From contig JBBBWG010026991.1 of assembly GCA_037176905.1 (NCBI GenBank), positions 1 through 62,043 of the forward strand: DNA of 62,043 bases, written 5' to 3'. The notes under the pieces are model-generated. The model was not told the DNA's origin and ran no database searches. It was given only the letters and a program-made list of their open reading frames with translations. Made by a program: the position numbers and the translations under genes. Origin of the DNA: Azolla pinnata (taxonomy: Eukaryota > Streptophyta > Polypodiopsida > Salviniales > Salviniaceae). Shown piece by piece: positions 1 through 11,860 of the stretch (its first letter is position 1; every line of letters begins with the position of its first letter).

Positions 1-160
1 ATTTTCTTCTTCTTCTTTTCTTCTTCATTTTCTTCTTCTTCTTTTCTTCCTCATTTTCTTCTTCTTCTTCTTCTTCTTCTTTTGCTACCTGATCCATGTC
101 CATGGTCCTCTCTGTCTAAGATATGAGGAACAGGCTCAGCAACAGAGAAGGACACGCGAG
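1..160. repeat. TTC-rich microsatellite and 5' flank of PPR gene 1
   Basis: Positions 1-82 are an impure pyrimidine tract of TTC/TTTTC units. The remaining bases up to the ATG at 161 are unique sequence that would be promoter or 5' leader of PPR gene 1. An ATG at 123 lies in another frame and opens an 87-codon ORF that does not fit the downstream exon. Confidence 0.6.
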
Positions 161-2997
161 ATGGACCCATCCATCATCCGCGCGGACCCTCGGTCTCGGC
201 TCATCCCTAGCTGTGTCAATGACAGCAACCAATGCCCTTGTAAACCCCCCTTTGCCGCCGCTGGGAAAGAAGCGATGGCTGATAAGAAGTCCATTGCTTC
301 TAGGTTTGAACCTCTCGAAATGCATCCTCTTCGTTACTGTATCAGAGATCGGTCTTCTTTGGAAGAGTGGTGTGATTCCACACTGATTGCATGTGAGAAG
401 AAGAAATGCATCAATCGAGCTTATCAGGTAAACACACACACACACACACACATCATTGTGCTCACACATTCGTACATACACATATGTTTGCATGTGTATG
501 TACATATATACATTCCATTTTTTCTTCTCATTTGAACGATAGAAAGGGAGCAGAATAATAATAAAAAGTCTACAAAGATGCCAAATTTGACACCAGGGAG
601 AGGATGAGAGATCTTATCTTGTGTGAATGCGATCTTTTTGTAGCTTCAAAAAGCTGGTTTCTTTGTTAGGTACATATTGATCTTGTTTCACTTGGGGTTG
701 ATGCTTGGTCTCCATTGCGAGAGAGATTACTTTCCACTTTAGGTAAGTGCGGTGATCTTCACTATGCCTTCCGATTATTCCAAATGCACCCTTCCCGGTC
801 AGTTTTCACATGGACATCTCTTATTTCTGCTTATGTGGAATGTGGTGAGATCCGTAAGGCCTTTGAAATGTACGGATTGATGCAAGAAGAAGGCATAGAG
901 CCTAGCAAATACACTATTATATGCCTCCTAAGAGCATGTGGGAGCTTATCAAGTTTAGAATATGGGAGGGCAGTACACGATAAAGCTCATGTCAATGGTT
1001 TGGATACAGACCCTTTTGTTGGTAGTGCTTTGATCAATATGTATGGAAAGAGTGGGGATTTACATGAAGCAGAGAATGTGTTTTGTGGGTTGTGCTATAG
1101 AGATATTATCTCGTGGTCGGCCATGATTTCAGCTTATCTCGAGCATCAAGAAGGAGAGAATGCTTTGTTGCTGTATAGACAAATGATAGAAGAAGAGGCA
1201 AGCCAAGAAGCAGAAAACGTGAAGGAGCAAGGTAAAGGAGTTAGCGAAGGCCTGAAACCTGATCAACGACTAGTTCTATTGGTGGTAAAAGCTTGTTCTA
1301 TGCTTGCAGAAAATGAAGAAGGAAGATCAAGTCACAGACGTGGAGAGGATGAAGAAAATCAAGACCCCAGCCAAAGCCAGACTGCCTGTGTGAAATCAAT
1401 CGGAATGGCATTACATTCTTACTTGAGAAAGGCTATTGGGCCTCATATTGATGGCTATACCGGAAGTGCTTTGGTGACTATGTATGGAAAATGTGGGGAC
1501 GTCATGAGAGCAAGCCATGTATTCAGTGGATTGTCAGAGAGAGATGTTATAGTGTGGATGGTTATGCTTTCGGTATGCGTGGAGCAAGGCCAAGCTAAGA
1601 ATGCATTGAAACTCTTTAGAAAGATGCAAGAAGAAGGTGTAAGGTCAGACAATCAAGTTTTTGTAATGATGCTTCAAGCCTGTATTTCCATGTTAGAAAG
1701 AGATTCTGTGGAGAAGTTCAAAGTTTTGGAAATTGGTCGGGCATTACACGAAGATGCTAAGAGGATGGGATATGCGGACGACGTATACATTGGAAGTGCT
1801 CTTGTGACTTTGTATGGTAAATGTGGGGCGATCGAGGATGCTGAGAAAATCTTTGTTCAGCTATCCTTCCGAGACATCATTCTATGGAACACAATGCTTA
1901 GCATGTACGTCGAGCAAGGTGAAGCGGAAAAAGCCCTTCGTCTATACAGTCATATGCATGTTGAGGAAATGGTTCCTGATGAGCGGAGCTTTGTGGTAGC
2001 CCTCCAAGCATGTTGCATTCTAGCAAACCAAGCCAACCATAATAATGCCAAACTTGAGGCTGTTCACATTGGGCGGAAATTACATGTCGATGCTCAAAAG
2101 GACGGATGTCTTTCAGATCTCTTTGTTGTAATCGCCTTGATCGACATGTATGGTAAATGTGGGAGCCTAATTAATGCCGAGCAAGTTTTCAACGAAATGT
2201 CAGGAATGAATGTGGCCGTTTGGAATGCGATGCTTAGAGTGTATGCTGAGAACGGTAAGTCGGAGAAGGTGTTACATCTTTACCGAATCATGCTTGAAAA
2301 GTGTATCGGGATTGATGAAAATACTCTCTTTATAGTTTTACAAGCTTGTAGTGAGGTCGGAAGCCTAGAAATGTGCAAGGAGGTTCATTTTATTATGACT
2401 TCTAGCGTAAGGGACGTAAATCTTTCTATGAACACCACTCTCATTCATGCCTATGGGAGCTGTGCAAGCATTTTGGATGCTGCAGATGTCTTTGATAGGG
2501 TACCTAGGCATGATGTGGTGTCATGGAATGCAATACTATCGGGGCTTGCCAGAAAGGGAAATTGGGCAGTCACCATAACTTATTTTGAGAAAATGTGCCG
2601 ATCAGGTATAAAGCCAAATGACCTCACATTCCTCCCAATCCTGTCAGCATGTAATCACTATGGTCTTTTAGAAATGTCGACATCATATTTCACATCCATG
2701 AGGCGAGACTATGGCATTGAACCGACGATGGAACACTATGCAAGTATGCTTGATGTTCTTGTGAGGGCTGGAGATCTCGTGAGAGTGTTGGATCTCTTTT
2801 CGAGAATGCCAGTGGAGCCAGATCTACCGATGTGGGTTTCGTTGCTTAGTGCCTGTCAAAAACAGGGTGATACAAATCTTGCAAAAAAGGCGTTCGATTA
2901 TGCAATACAGCTGTGGCCTCAGAATTCGGCAGCATACATCATGATGTCCAACATATACGCTGACACAAGTTTACACGAGTTCTCAGTCAAAGATTGA
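161..2997 (+). CDS. PLS-class pentatricopeptide repeat protein 1 (two exons, E domain cut by TGA)
   Basis: The exons are 161-427 and 670-2997. The intron (428-669) has donor CAG|GTAAAC, contains a CA microsatellite, and ends in TTGTTAG. Frame is kept across it: exon 1 ends with CEKKKCINRAYQ and exon 2 begins VHIDLVSLGVDAW, which together make a normal PPR helix pair. The product is 864 aa. It has about six P motifs (TWTSLISAY, SWSAMISAY, VWMVMLSVC, LWNTMLSMY, VWNAMLRVY, SWNAILSGL) alternating with L and S motifs, then L2/S2 and the start of an E motif ending NIYADTSLHEFSVKD. Three L motifs carry extra loop residues. PPR proteins of this class bind single-stranded organellar RNA, often for C-to-U editing. 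The N-terminus is a plausible organelle targeting region but has no definite signal. The terminal TGA falls inside the conserved E motif, and the frame stays open after it (next feature). Family assignment is firm; the RNA target is unknown. Confidence 0.9.
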
Positions 2998-3237
2998 TGG
3001 GAGATGATGACAAGTGTGGAGAATATTAGAGGGTTTTGTACACACATTGAAATGTATGCCTTGGGAACTTGGCTGATTGCGGACCCATTTAGGGTTTTGC
3101 AAGGTGGTGATTCTCATCGATGTACCATATACAAAAGGAACCATCAGGATCCATGTATCAATAGAAGCAGACAAGTTGAAATGCTTCCTTCAGTGTATGC
3201 TAGAACTGTAGTTACCCATAAGATAAGCGTTAATTAA
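2998..3237 (+). pseudogene. In-frame E/E+ remnant of PPR gene 1 beyond the TGA
   Basis: Directly after the TGA at 2995-2997, and in the same frame, 79 codons stay open to TAA at 3235-3237. The stretch WEMMTSVENIRGFCTHIEM aligns without gaps to the E-domain consensus around MMKERGVKKEPGCSWIE: the Cys and the IE pair fall at the expected positions, and LIAD follows where FVVGD is expected. The TGA stands where the family has the conserved Arg of the VR-MM block, and CGA to TGA is one transition at a CpG. If read through, or if the base is a sequencing error, the protein would be 944 aa. No DYW domain is recognisable in the last 45 residues. Confidence 0.65.
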
Positions 3238-4256
3238 TTCATGCAGTTCATATTTTGAGAAGAAGCATTCCTGTGCCAGTTAATTTTGGACTTGAAAGGC
3301 TCCTCATCATGAAATAAAGATGGGATACCAAATCTATTTGATCTGTACAGAACTTATCCGATTGGGGCCCACCCGAATTCAATAACTAGTAGGTTTTTGT
3401 CCACTAATTGTCTATATTTACTGTGTATTACTACTCTTACAGGCAAAGTAATGGGCTCAAGTACACGTCGATATAAATTAAGGGTGTATCAAAGAGGACA
3501 CTAGATTAAAGATTGATGTTGAGAAAAGTGAGAAATACTTGGAAGTTTGATTTGAGCATACCCAAATCTATTTACAAAGCATACAAACAACAGAGGTATA
3601 TAAGCATAATGCCCTAATTACAAAGAATATAAAAATTAAAGTATACAAACCATGGAAACAAATACAAAGTTTATTTATCCAAGATACCATGTGAATCCCC
3701 CCCTCTATTCCAATAAACTTATATATAGATTGCCAAACTCAATTATCTTTGCACTCGCAATTGCATGAAAAATCATTTTTAGGAGTCAAGAATTCTTAAC
3801 AATCATTGATTGCTTTGAGCTTAGGAATGATTTGTGGGGTGGGGGAATTTCAACCACATCATCAGCATAATTTATAATCACGTGGGTTGTAGACATATTA
3901 CGTGCATATATTAGAAATCGTATTTCAATTTTTGCTGCATGTTCAAAACGGTCCACTTGATGAGATTTGGAAACTGTATTTCAATTTTTTGCTATCATTG
4001 GGGATTGTATATCATACTTGAATATGATCACAATGAATATGAGAGATTCCGTTCTGTCAGTTTCTTTCTATTTCCTTGGGTATGGGGACTCATAAACCTC
4101 TTCCCCCTCTGCATCTGAAGCATTTGGGACATGGTTCCCACCTGTGACTGCAAGGATCCATGGGGAGAAGAAGGAGCAAGAGCTACAACAGCAAGGTATG
4201 GATCACTTCTGCTCTCTCTGTTTGTTCCAAGCATATGCATACGTTTTTGTGTATAC

Positions 4257-4311
<55 letters not shown>

Positions 4312-4521
4312 TTCAATGGAAGATTAATCAAACTGTAGATATGGCTATACTCTATATATCCTCCATACCTATAGCTTGACATTAGGTTAAACCCACAAAT
4401 CCTTGAGGGAGAGAGAGAGAGAGACAGAGAGATGCAAAAGCAAGGATATCATGCGATGGCCCTGTGTTTATAACCTAAAATAGCTTACCATCAGGACCAG
4501 TTCATAAACAGATAAAAAGAG
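3238..4521. other. Intergenic, PPR gene 1 to PPR gene 2
   Basis: AT-rich sequence without a credible ORF. It holds a pure (GA)n tract at 4260-4307 and a shorter one at about 4407-4432. A good donor motif (CAAG|GTATGG) occurs near 4195, so a 5' untranslated exon of PPR gene 2 with an intron running to about 4510 is possible. It cannot be proven from sequence. Confidence 0.5.
4260..4307. repeat. (GA)n microsatellite
   Basis: About 24 uninterrupted GA units. GA tracts in plant 5' leaders can bind BBR/BPC factors. Here it lies about 220 bp before the start of PPR gene 2, so it could be promoter or leader sequence (inference). Confidence 0.9.
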
Positions 4522-6333
4522 ATGCGATTGTCTGTCTACAAAAAGGGGAAGCTGAAAGCATATCACAGGAACGAAGACGGAAATGGAACAGATTTTGTGG
4601 CCTTACTCAAGGAATGTGCCAAGAAGAAAGACATCCGGAAGGGCACCGTGCTGCATGCCGAGATCGTGAAGGAAAGCTTGCTGGAAAGTACCAAAAATCC
4701 GAGCCTTGCCAACACATTGATAAGCATGTATGCCAAATGTGGTATGCTTGAGAAAGCCCAAGAAGTACTAGAAGCTCTTCCATTCCGGAATGTGGTCTCG
4801 TGGTCGTCGTTAATGGCTGGATATGCGCAAGAAGGATATGGGCACATGGCCATGAACTGCTTCGAAAGGATGCGGAAGGAAGGTATCGATCCAGATGCTT
4901 TCGCTCTCTCTTCAGCGCTCAAGGCATGCGGAAGCACCGGAGATGTAGGCAAAGGGAAGGAAATTCATGAAGAGATCGCGAGCAGGGGCTTATTGGAGGG
5001 GGATATCGTGCTCGGCACCGCCCTCGTGGATATGTATGCGAAATGTGGATCGCTGGCGAAAGCCGAACAAGTGCTGGAAGAGCTTCCTCGTCGAGACGTG
5101 GTCACTTGGTCTGCGCTTCTTTCCGGGTTCGCGGAGCACGGGGAGAGCGACCGAGCTCTGCGCCTCTTCGAGAAGATGCAGAGCGAGGGCTTCACCCCCA
5201 ACGCGGTCACCCTCATCTGCATTCTGAAGGCTTGCGGAAGCGCGGGAAACCTGCGGAAAGGCGAGCAAATTCACGAATTCATCGCGAAGAAGAGGCTGCT
5301 GGAGAAGGATCTCGTGCTCGGCAACGCTTTGATCGACATGTACGCCAAATGCGGCGCGCTCGCCAAAGCTCAGCGAGTGCTCGAAAACCTCCGTGTGCGG
5401 AACGTGGTTTCGTGGTCGACGCTGATCTCTGGCTATGCAGAGCGAGGGCGCTCCGACGAATCGCTGCACTGCTTCGAGCGGATGAAGCACGATGGTTTCC
5501 CCCCAAATGTGGTCACTTTCATCCATGTCTTGCAGGCTTGTGGGCACACCGGGGCCGTAGAGAAGGGCGAGGAGATTCACGATGAGATCGTGGCCAGAGG
5601 CTTGCTGCAGAAGGACATCGCGCTCGGCACCGCCTTGGTGGATATGTATGCTAAGTGTGGTTCATACGCCAAAGCACGACAAGTAGTCGAAGAGCTGCGG
5701 TTTAGAGATGTGGTCGCATGGTCCACGCTGATCGCTGCTTACGCCCAACGAGGTCGAGGACAGGAAGCATTAGAGTGCTTTGGAAGGATGCTAAGGGAAG
5801 GTCTTCCGCCGGACGATGTCGCTTTTCTTAGCGTTCTAACTGCATGTAACCGCTCTGGCCTATTCGATGAGGCTCAGACGCTTCTCCGGAACATGAACCA
5901 GAAATATGGCATCGCTCCAAGCTTGGAGCATCAGACATGTATGGTCCTTGGGCTTGGATCTGCTGGGTGTTTCGATGAGGCGTTTTCAGTTATCAGGGTT
6001 ATGCCCTCTTGTGAACATGTTGGTATTTGGCTTGCCGTACTGAGCGGGTGCCAGAAATGTGCAAATGCGAAGCTTGGGAAGCTTGCCTTTGACCAGGTGA
6101 TGCAGCTCGATCCCAGTTGCGCTTCGGCTTATGTCCTCGTTGCCGAGATTTTCACGGCTTCTGGCATGCAACAGGATGCAAGCAAAACGGAAGCCATGCG
6201 GCAGAAATATGCGAAGCATGCTCAGAGAAGCGACGGTGTTTGGAGGAAACGAGAGCGTTTGAAATCGCGATGCATTTCGCAAGGCAAAAGATGCAAAGAT
6301 TTGATCGGAACCGTCCAAAACTTCGGATTTTAG
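4522..6333 (+). CDS. PLS-class pentatricopeptide repeat protein 2
   Basis: Single-exon ORF of 603 aa. The start is the first ATG after an in-frame TAA at 4513. There is no obvious transit peptide unless an upstream exon exists. It opens with an L-like motif (FVALLKECAKKKDIRKG), followed by PLS triplets with four P motifs (SWSSLMAGY, TWSALLSGF, SWSTLISGY, AWSTLIAAY), S motifs of the VDMYAKCGSLAKA type, then L2/S2 and an E motif (MPSCEHVGIWLAVLSGCQK, SAYVLVAEIFTASGMQQDA). The tail is short and basic, with no DYW. Its E region is closely paralogous to that of PPR gene 4. The middle (about 4960-5640) is much richer in G and C at third codon positions than either end. Predicted role: organellar RNA binding. 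The target is unknown. Confidence 0.92.
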   Translation: MRLSVYKKGKLKAYHRNEDGNGTDFVALLKECAKKKDIRKGTVLHAEIVKESLLESTKNPSLANTLISMYAKCGMLEKAQEVLEALPFRNVVSWSSLMAGYAQEGYGHMAMNCFERMRKEGIDPDAFALSSALKACGSTGDVGKGKEIHEEIASRGLLEGDIVLGTALVDMYAKCGSLAKAEQVLEELPRRDVVTWSALLSGFAEHGESDRALRLFEKMQSEGFTPNAVTLICILKACGSAGNLRKGEQIHEFIAKKRLLEKDLVLGNALIDMYAKCGALAKAQRVLENLRVRNVVSWSTLISGYAERGRSDESLHCFERMKHDGFPPNVVTFIHVLQACGHTGAVEKGEEIHDEIVARGLLQKDIALGTALVDMYAKCGSYAKARQVVEELRFRDVVAWSTLIAAYAQRGRGQEALECFGRMLREGLPPDDVAFLSVLTACNRSGLFDEAQTLLRNMNQKYGIAPSLEHQTCMVLGLGSAGCFDEAFSVIRVMPSCEHVGIWLAVLSGCQKCANAKLGKLAFDQVMQLDPSCASAYVLVAEIFTASGMQQDASKTEAMRQKYAKHAQRSDGVWRKRERLKSRCISQGKRCKDLIGTVQNFGF

Positions 6334-8096
6334 AGGGCAGTATGCAATCGATTGTCTCAGAATCTATTTCATTTTCTCTCAGAACAGATACTGCAAAACA
6401 TGATGAGAGAAACAGACATATTTCCATTGAGATGCATTGTGGCAACAAACTGACCCAATGGCAATGGCAATTGCATAAGAAGAAATGCAGGCATAACATA
6501 TTTGAGCTTTGCAAACATAGACGAGTTGCGGGGAGATAAAAGCCAATGTCAGGACCGACTTATCACCACACATGTATCTGTTGCGATTTCCGGCTGTTTG
6601 CATCATCTATCTGCAAATGACCTGCTACAACAGAATACATCAAATGACTGATTTGGTCTGTTGTCCTAACCTGCCAAATCTCAAACTGTGAAGAAATGCT
6701 GTCGATTTCTTCTCCAAAGAAGAAAAATAAGAATCGAGGCGTTATTGCTGCTGAAAACCACTTAATCCATATACCCCTTTTTCCCATGCCACTCCATCCA
6801 CTGACAAGGCTTCTTTCATCATGGGAGAGAAATCAAGCTGTTTAATCTTGGAGGAAAGATCTCAAGCTTCGCTATCTCCTCAATATATATCATCAAGTCC
6901 AATATGATGCAAAGTCCTTGTATTGCTCATGGTCATAGTTCGTGGGTGATGTGAGGGGTCTCGACTCGACTAAGTTGCCACTTCTCATCATCTGTTGGGG
7001 AAACAAACACCACAGAAATGAAACGAACACCTGCTTCCTGGAGGGCTTCCCCCATAAATCCTTTGTTGCAACCTTTATGACTGCTTGCAAATTTTCATTT
7101 GTAAATACAATTTCGCAAAACAGAAGTTCCATATCCATCTCTTGTATTGTATGGCATGGTGGTTATCAATGGTTCTAGCTCTCGTTTTGCACAGTCTCGA
7201 GTCTAGACTAGATGTAGAAGAGATTTGGAAGCATTAACAGGGCGATCAACATGAAAAGAACAATTGTAGTAACGGTGCTCTTCATTTCATATGATTTTAA
7301 ATGTTAAATGCTTATCATGAAATTCAAATGGTATTGACAGTTGATGGGAGACTCATAGCGATTCTTCCCTGAACTCAACATCCAAACTCTAGTGACTTGC
7401 ACTTCCCCATTTTCATTCATAGCTTCTCAGTTTTTTAGCTTTGGTTCTATATCAATTATGTACACAAATCCATGCTTGGGAATATGCTTCGTAAATCATA
7501 GCAAAGTCATATTCAGGTTTATAAAAGTGCAAAGCCGTTGCTCACACATAGAGGTAAGTTTGTTGTCTATAATTTAGTAGCCCAAAGTTGCAATGCCATT
7601 TTAGACCATTTAAATTCCATGCTTGGGAATATGCTTCTTGAATCATAGCAAAGTCATATTCAGGTTTACAGAAGTGCAAAGCCGTTGCTCACACAGAGGT
7701 AAGTTTTGTTGTCTATAGTTTAGCAGCCCAAAGTTGCAATGCCATTTTAGACCAAATTTCAAATGTTATCACCTTGTTAGTCCAGATTTCTAGCGTTATC
7801 ACTTGTTGGTCGATTGTTGTTTTCTTTACCATCTTAGTAAACTGTAGAGTGTGAAAAACACTTGTTTTCTTTCTTTCATTGCCTGCACTGATGAAGCACC
7901 CACAAGGAAAATGGATATGTACAGTCGAGGTACATAGGCAGAGTGATTTGGAGTCAAAAATGCCTTGGATCCAGCGGCACATACTGCATCGTATTTTCGA
8001 CCCATCCTTTATAAAAAAGGAATGAAATATCGGATGATTTCTGTATGTTCAGCTCTTGTATATTTACCAACTCAGTGCCGAGCTTTTGAGGTATTC
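6334..8096. other. Intergenic between convergent PPR gene 2 and the membrane-protein gene
   Basis: Contains the 3' flanks of two convergent genes. Small ORFs on both strands lack family resemblance or composition typical of coding sequence. The only structured element is a tandem duplication at 7470-7754. Confidence 0.6.
7470..7754. repeat. Tandem duplication, about 138 bp x 2
   Basis: Copy 1 (about 7470-7607) and copy 2 (about 7617-7754) both run from CATGCTTGGGAATATGCTTC to TTTTAGACCA. They have scattered substitutions and a few small indels, and are separated by about 9 bp. Not coding. Confidence 0.9.
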
Positions 8097-11000
8097 TTAA
8101 ACCAATTGTGAGAACATCGGTTCTACTTGCAAGGATCCTTTGAGAATCACTCTGTGCGATGTTGTCGTAGCGGTGACGGGTTTGACGTTGTTAGAAGGGC
8201 TGTCCATTGTAGATGGCAATAATGCGAAATCTCTTTTGGCAAAGGCTATTCCTTTGTCTCCGATCATGGAAAGAGCTTTTTTCTCCTCCTCTTCCCCTTG
8301 GGGGATAACCCTCTTCGATTCTGCCTTCAAAAACTCAGAGAAGAAGGCCTGTGAGGAAGAGACCTTGTTACTTTGCTTGAAACTGGCTAGGCTAAATCCC
8401 TTCCTTGCTATGTTGTTCCTCGACTTATCTTCATGGCCTAGCAACCCTGGGTTGCGAACAATCACGAGCATTGGCTTTTGATAATCATAATCATCTTCTT
8501 CTTCTTTCGATGATGTGGGCTGAAAAATTCATATATGAAACATATATAAGCATGTATATAAAATCTTGGATTTGTCGTATTGTCAACTGAGATGAGGAAA
8601 GGAGTTTAGGTAGCTTACAACTCCTATGTGCCATTCCTTGAAATCCAAGTTGTTGAACTCATTTTGGTTCATTTCCTAACAGCAATGAAAAGCGTATCAA
8701 AGAAAGCAGCAATGCTTTTATGTGCAAACGTATGAATGTTGTATTTGTGCATGCTGATGCAAATTATATGAATGTTGTATTTGTACATGCATCAGCATGC
8801 ATGCGTGTATACTCACAATGCTATAGATGGGAGGAAGCATCCTTTGATCATGTGAATGCAATGTTGGTATGACTGTGAAGAAAGGGGTGACATCTCGAGA
8901 TCTGAACGTCCACCTTCAAAGTAAACAAAGTAAAACAAGTTTAAGTGGAGTGTAGAGTTACATAATTGAAACTTCTTATTAGTCAATTGTTCTCCGTTCT
9001 CAATGAAAAGATCAATATACAAACCCAATGTAGAAGAAGATCCCGATCTCAATCCATTCACGAGTCAAGAGCCAAATCCAATACTCATTTGCGGCACCAT
9101 CTGTCTTACTTTGCATCTACTTCCATCAAACATTCCACTGAATTAGTTCCACATTTTGAAAGCGTCAGACTTTGTGTCATTGTATTCAAATATTCACAAA
9201 AAATGTTTGATAGGTGAAAATCCCAAGTAATTTAGACCTAGATAAAGAAAATCCCAACCTCCCTAAGAGTGCAGGGATAACTCAGACCCAATGACTTGAT
9301 TGCATCAAGGTTTTTTCATTTAAATTATGCTTATTCTAATGATTTCCTATAGTACTCGTTATCAATGCTAGACGTCGAAACTATTGTGGCAAAACATATG
9401 GCAATTTTATTCATCATGCATAAAAATGAAAAACAACAAGAACCTCACCCACCATAGCTTCTGCAATGACAATCATCACCATAGCTCTACGGAACTTCCT
9501 GAAAAAGAGACAGATGATTATGCTTTTGGAAGGAAAAATGCAAAATCACTCGACTAGTAATTTTTGAAGGACATTAGAGAAGGAAGTGCGGTATTTGAAT
9601 TACAATAGGTAAAAAAACTGCAAAAGCTTACTTGTGTCCTATGAGACCCTAAACTAGTATGTATGTATTTATGGCTACAAGAGTAGAACCAATAGTTGGC
9701 AGTATCAATAACAATGAAAAATAACAGAAATAGCAAAGTGCATATAAAGTTGTTAAAGGTAAAACATGATTTATGAGGGTGAAATGGGAGATTACATCTT
9801 CAAATGACATCGCTTCCTTATATTCCAAGAGTAGAGAGAGCGAGAGAGGAAAAGAGAGAAGAGAGTTTATATACTTGAACATACTATACTTCGTATGCAC
9901 TGCACTTTGCATGATCTCTACTCCTTCATCTTGTATATGTTGGAGTTGTTCACGTAATACTTTCAAGTTCTTTGATACTTGTTGAAAGATTATGTATAAG
10001 AGAATGAAATAGATGAAGACCACCAGAATCTGAATAAACATTTCATGCATGAATTTGGATTTAGATAGAAATCTTCGATTCCAAAACAAATCTGAACAAA
10101 AATAACAAAATAAAATCAGAAAAAAAAACTTACCGCAAATTGTGGCACAGCAGCTTTGTAGCCTGTGAGTGTCAAATATAAGAGGGAAGAAAGACCTGCA
10201 ATCCGTCGCCTCTCGGACAACGAGAGTTGTTCGTACATAATACAATAGCCGTGTGAAATCAAAAGGAATGCTATAAAACACGATGTCTCGAAAAATATTC
10301 GAGTCACAAACACACCAAAAGCCACCCAGAAAGAGCATGTACTGAGGTTGAGGCAAGAATACCTAAGCAGAAAAACATTGAGGAATTAGTCAGACATTGC
10401 TGCTCAATCATTGGTGAGAACATCTTCTATTACCATTTTCAACAGTTTAAGAAGATACAGTCTACTGCCATTTGTGCATTTTTGAAGTAGATACATTCCA
10501 TGCCCATTTCAAGTCTTATGTAGTCACATTCTTTTACATCTTGTGCACTTATGTAAATACATTCCTTTACGATTTGTATAGTGAAGCAATACAACCACAA
10601 GTTGAAAGTGGTCATGTGTACAATGTTGGAAAACTTAGTCTCCAACATTGCACCATACACAAACGAGTGCACATATGAATATATGCACGGTTACACCATA
10701 TTGGAAAATACACCATACATCTGGATCACACTGTACATTACGAGGAAAATAACACCCGTACCTGGATTTGATTTGGTGCACGCACACACACACATGCAAA
10801 AAGACTATCTACCATTAACGAATAGATATGCATTATGCATACAAATGTAGCTACATAATGTGCATATGATGAAAAAAACACTGAAATCTTACACATATGG
10901 ACATGGAAAACACATACATAGCATAAAGCTATGACAGACATGGAAAAATATATAAAAATACGCACCAAACATAAGACATCTAATTACATAAAACATACAA

Positions 11001-11860
11001 TTTCACGGATAGTTATCAAAGAATGACATCAGAATCAAAGTTAATAATAGAATGGTATTTTGAATCGACATTAAAAGTTAAGAATTGAATTTGCATAAAT
11101 TAGCATGCAAGAAGAGGAAGGAAATTGTGTAATACACAAAGCATCGACACATGTAGAGGCACAAAACATACACATCCGGGATATGTCTCATGCATAAATA
11201 AGCATAAAAAGAATGGCATTTTGAATCAACATTTAAAAAAAAAAGGCATTTGAAACAACATGAAAAGAATGACATTTGAATCAACATTTACTGAATGGAA
11301 TTTTCACTCGACACTAAGAAGAAATGGCATTTGAAACAACATTAAACAGGTGACATTTGAATAAACATCAACAAAACTACATTTGCATAAACATTGGAAG
11401 TAAGCATTACCATTTTACCAGATGAAGTAAGCACATCATAATACAAATTGCATACAATATACACATTCAATTATACGTTTCAGTCATAAACTTGCATCCA
11501 AAGAATGATAATTTTAATTCAATATTTTGAAGGATGGCATTTTGAATCAACATAATAAGAATGACAGCATTAAAAAAAATGCAGTTCCATCAAGTTTTTA
11601 GCATTACAAACTCACCAGAAGAGGAAGGAAAGGCCAAGAACAAGAACTTTCAAAACCGGCACTGAGGTGAGAACCCATTGCAAGTTACTAGTTTGCCATT
11701 GCCTCTTACTCCATGTATTGAGCGTCCAAATAGCAACTAACACTGTCCACACAATGAGAAGGCCAAGGTAAAGAAAAGGAAGAGGTTTGTAAGGTTCTTG
11801 CCAATCACTAGTATGTGAATTGACCATAGCCTTATGGCCATGTTCAACTGCTGAGTCCAT
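8097..11860 (-). CDS. Seven-transmembrane protein of a plant GPCR-like/GOST-like family (eight exons)
   Basis: Exons in transcript order: 11860-11616, 10362-10134, 10029-9875, 9498-9449, 9100-9025, 8913-8817, 8675-8619, 8519-8097. All introns are GT-AG, phases match throughout, and the 1332-nt total gives 443 aa. Hydrophobic helices: LPFLYLGLLIVWTVLVAIW; VLKVLVLGLSFLFWYSC; FGVFVTRIFFETSCFIAFLL; LSSLLYLTLTGYKAAVP; ILVVFIYFILLYIIF; AMVMIVIAEAMV; WIEIGIFFYIGWTF. The motifs LLISHGYCIM, LREQLQHIQDEG, TKYSMFKKF and REW...YIGWTFR match a conserved plant multi-spanning family that I recall only as uncharacterised. The LISHGY segment resembles the position of ISYGYGIVRP in Golgi/lung seven-TM proteins, hence the label. 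The cytosolic tail has an acidic patch (KEEEDDYDY). The first ATG used is at 11860. An upstream exon carrying a lumenal domain is possible but not seen. Confidence 0.82.

Noticed and set aside
4963..5585. Several ORFs of 75-196 codons on both strands inside PPR gene 2
   Set aside because: They are shadows caused by the GC-rich segment of the PPR gene. The PPR frame has clear motifs and continuous homology.
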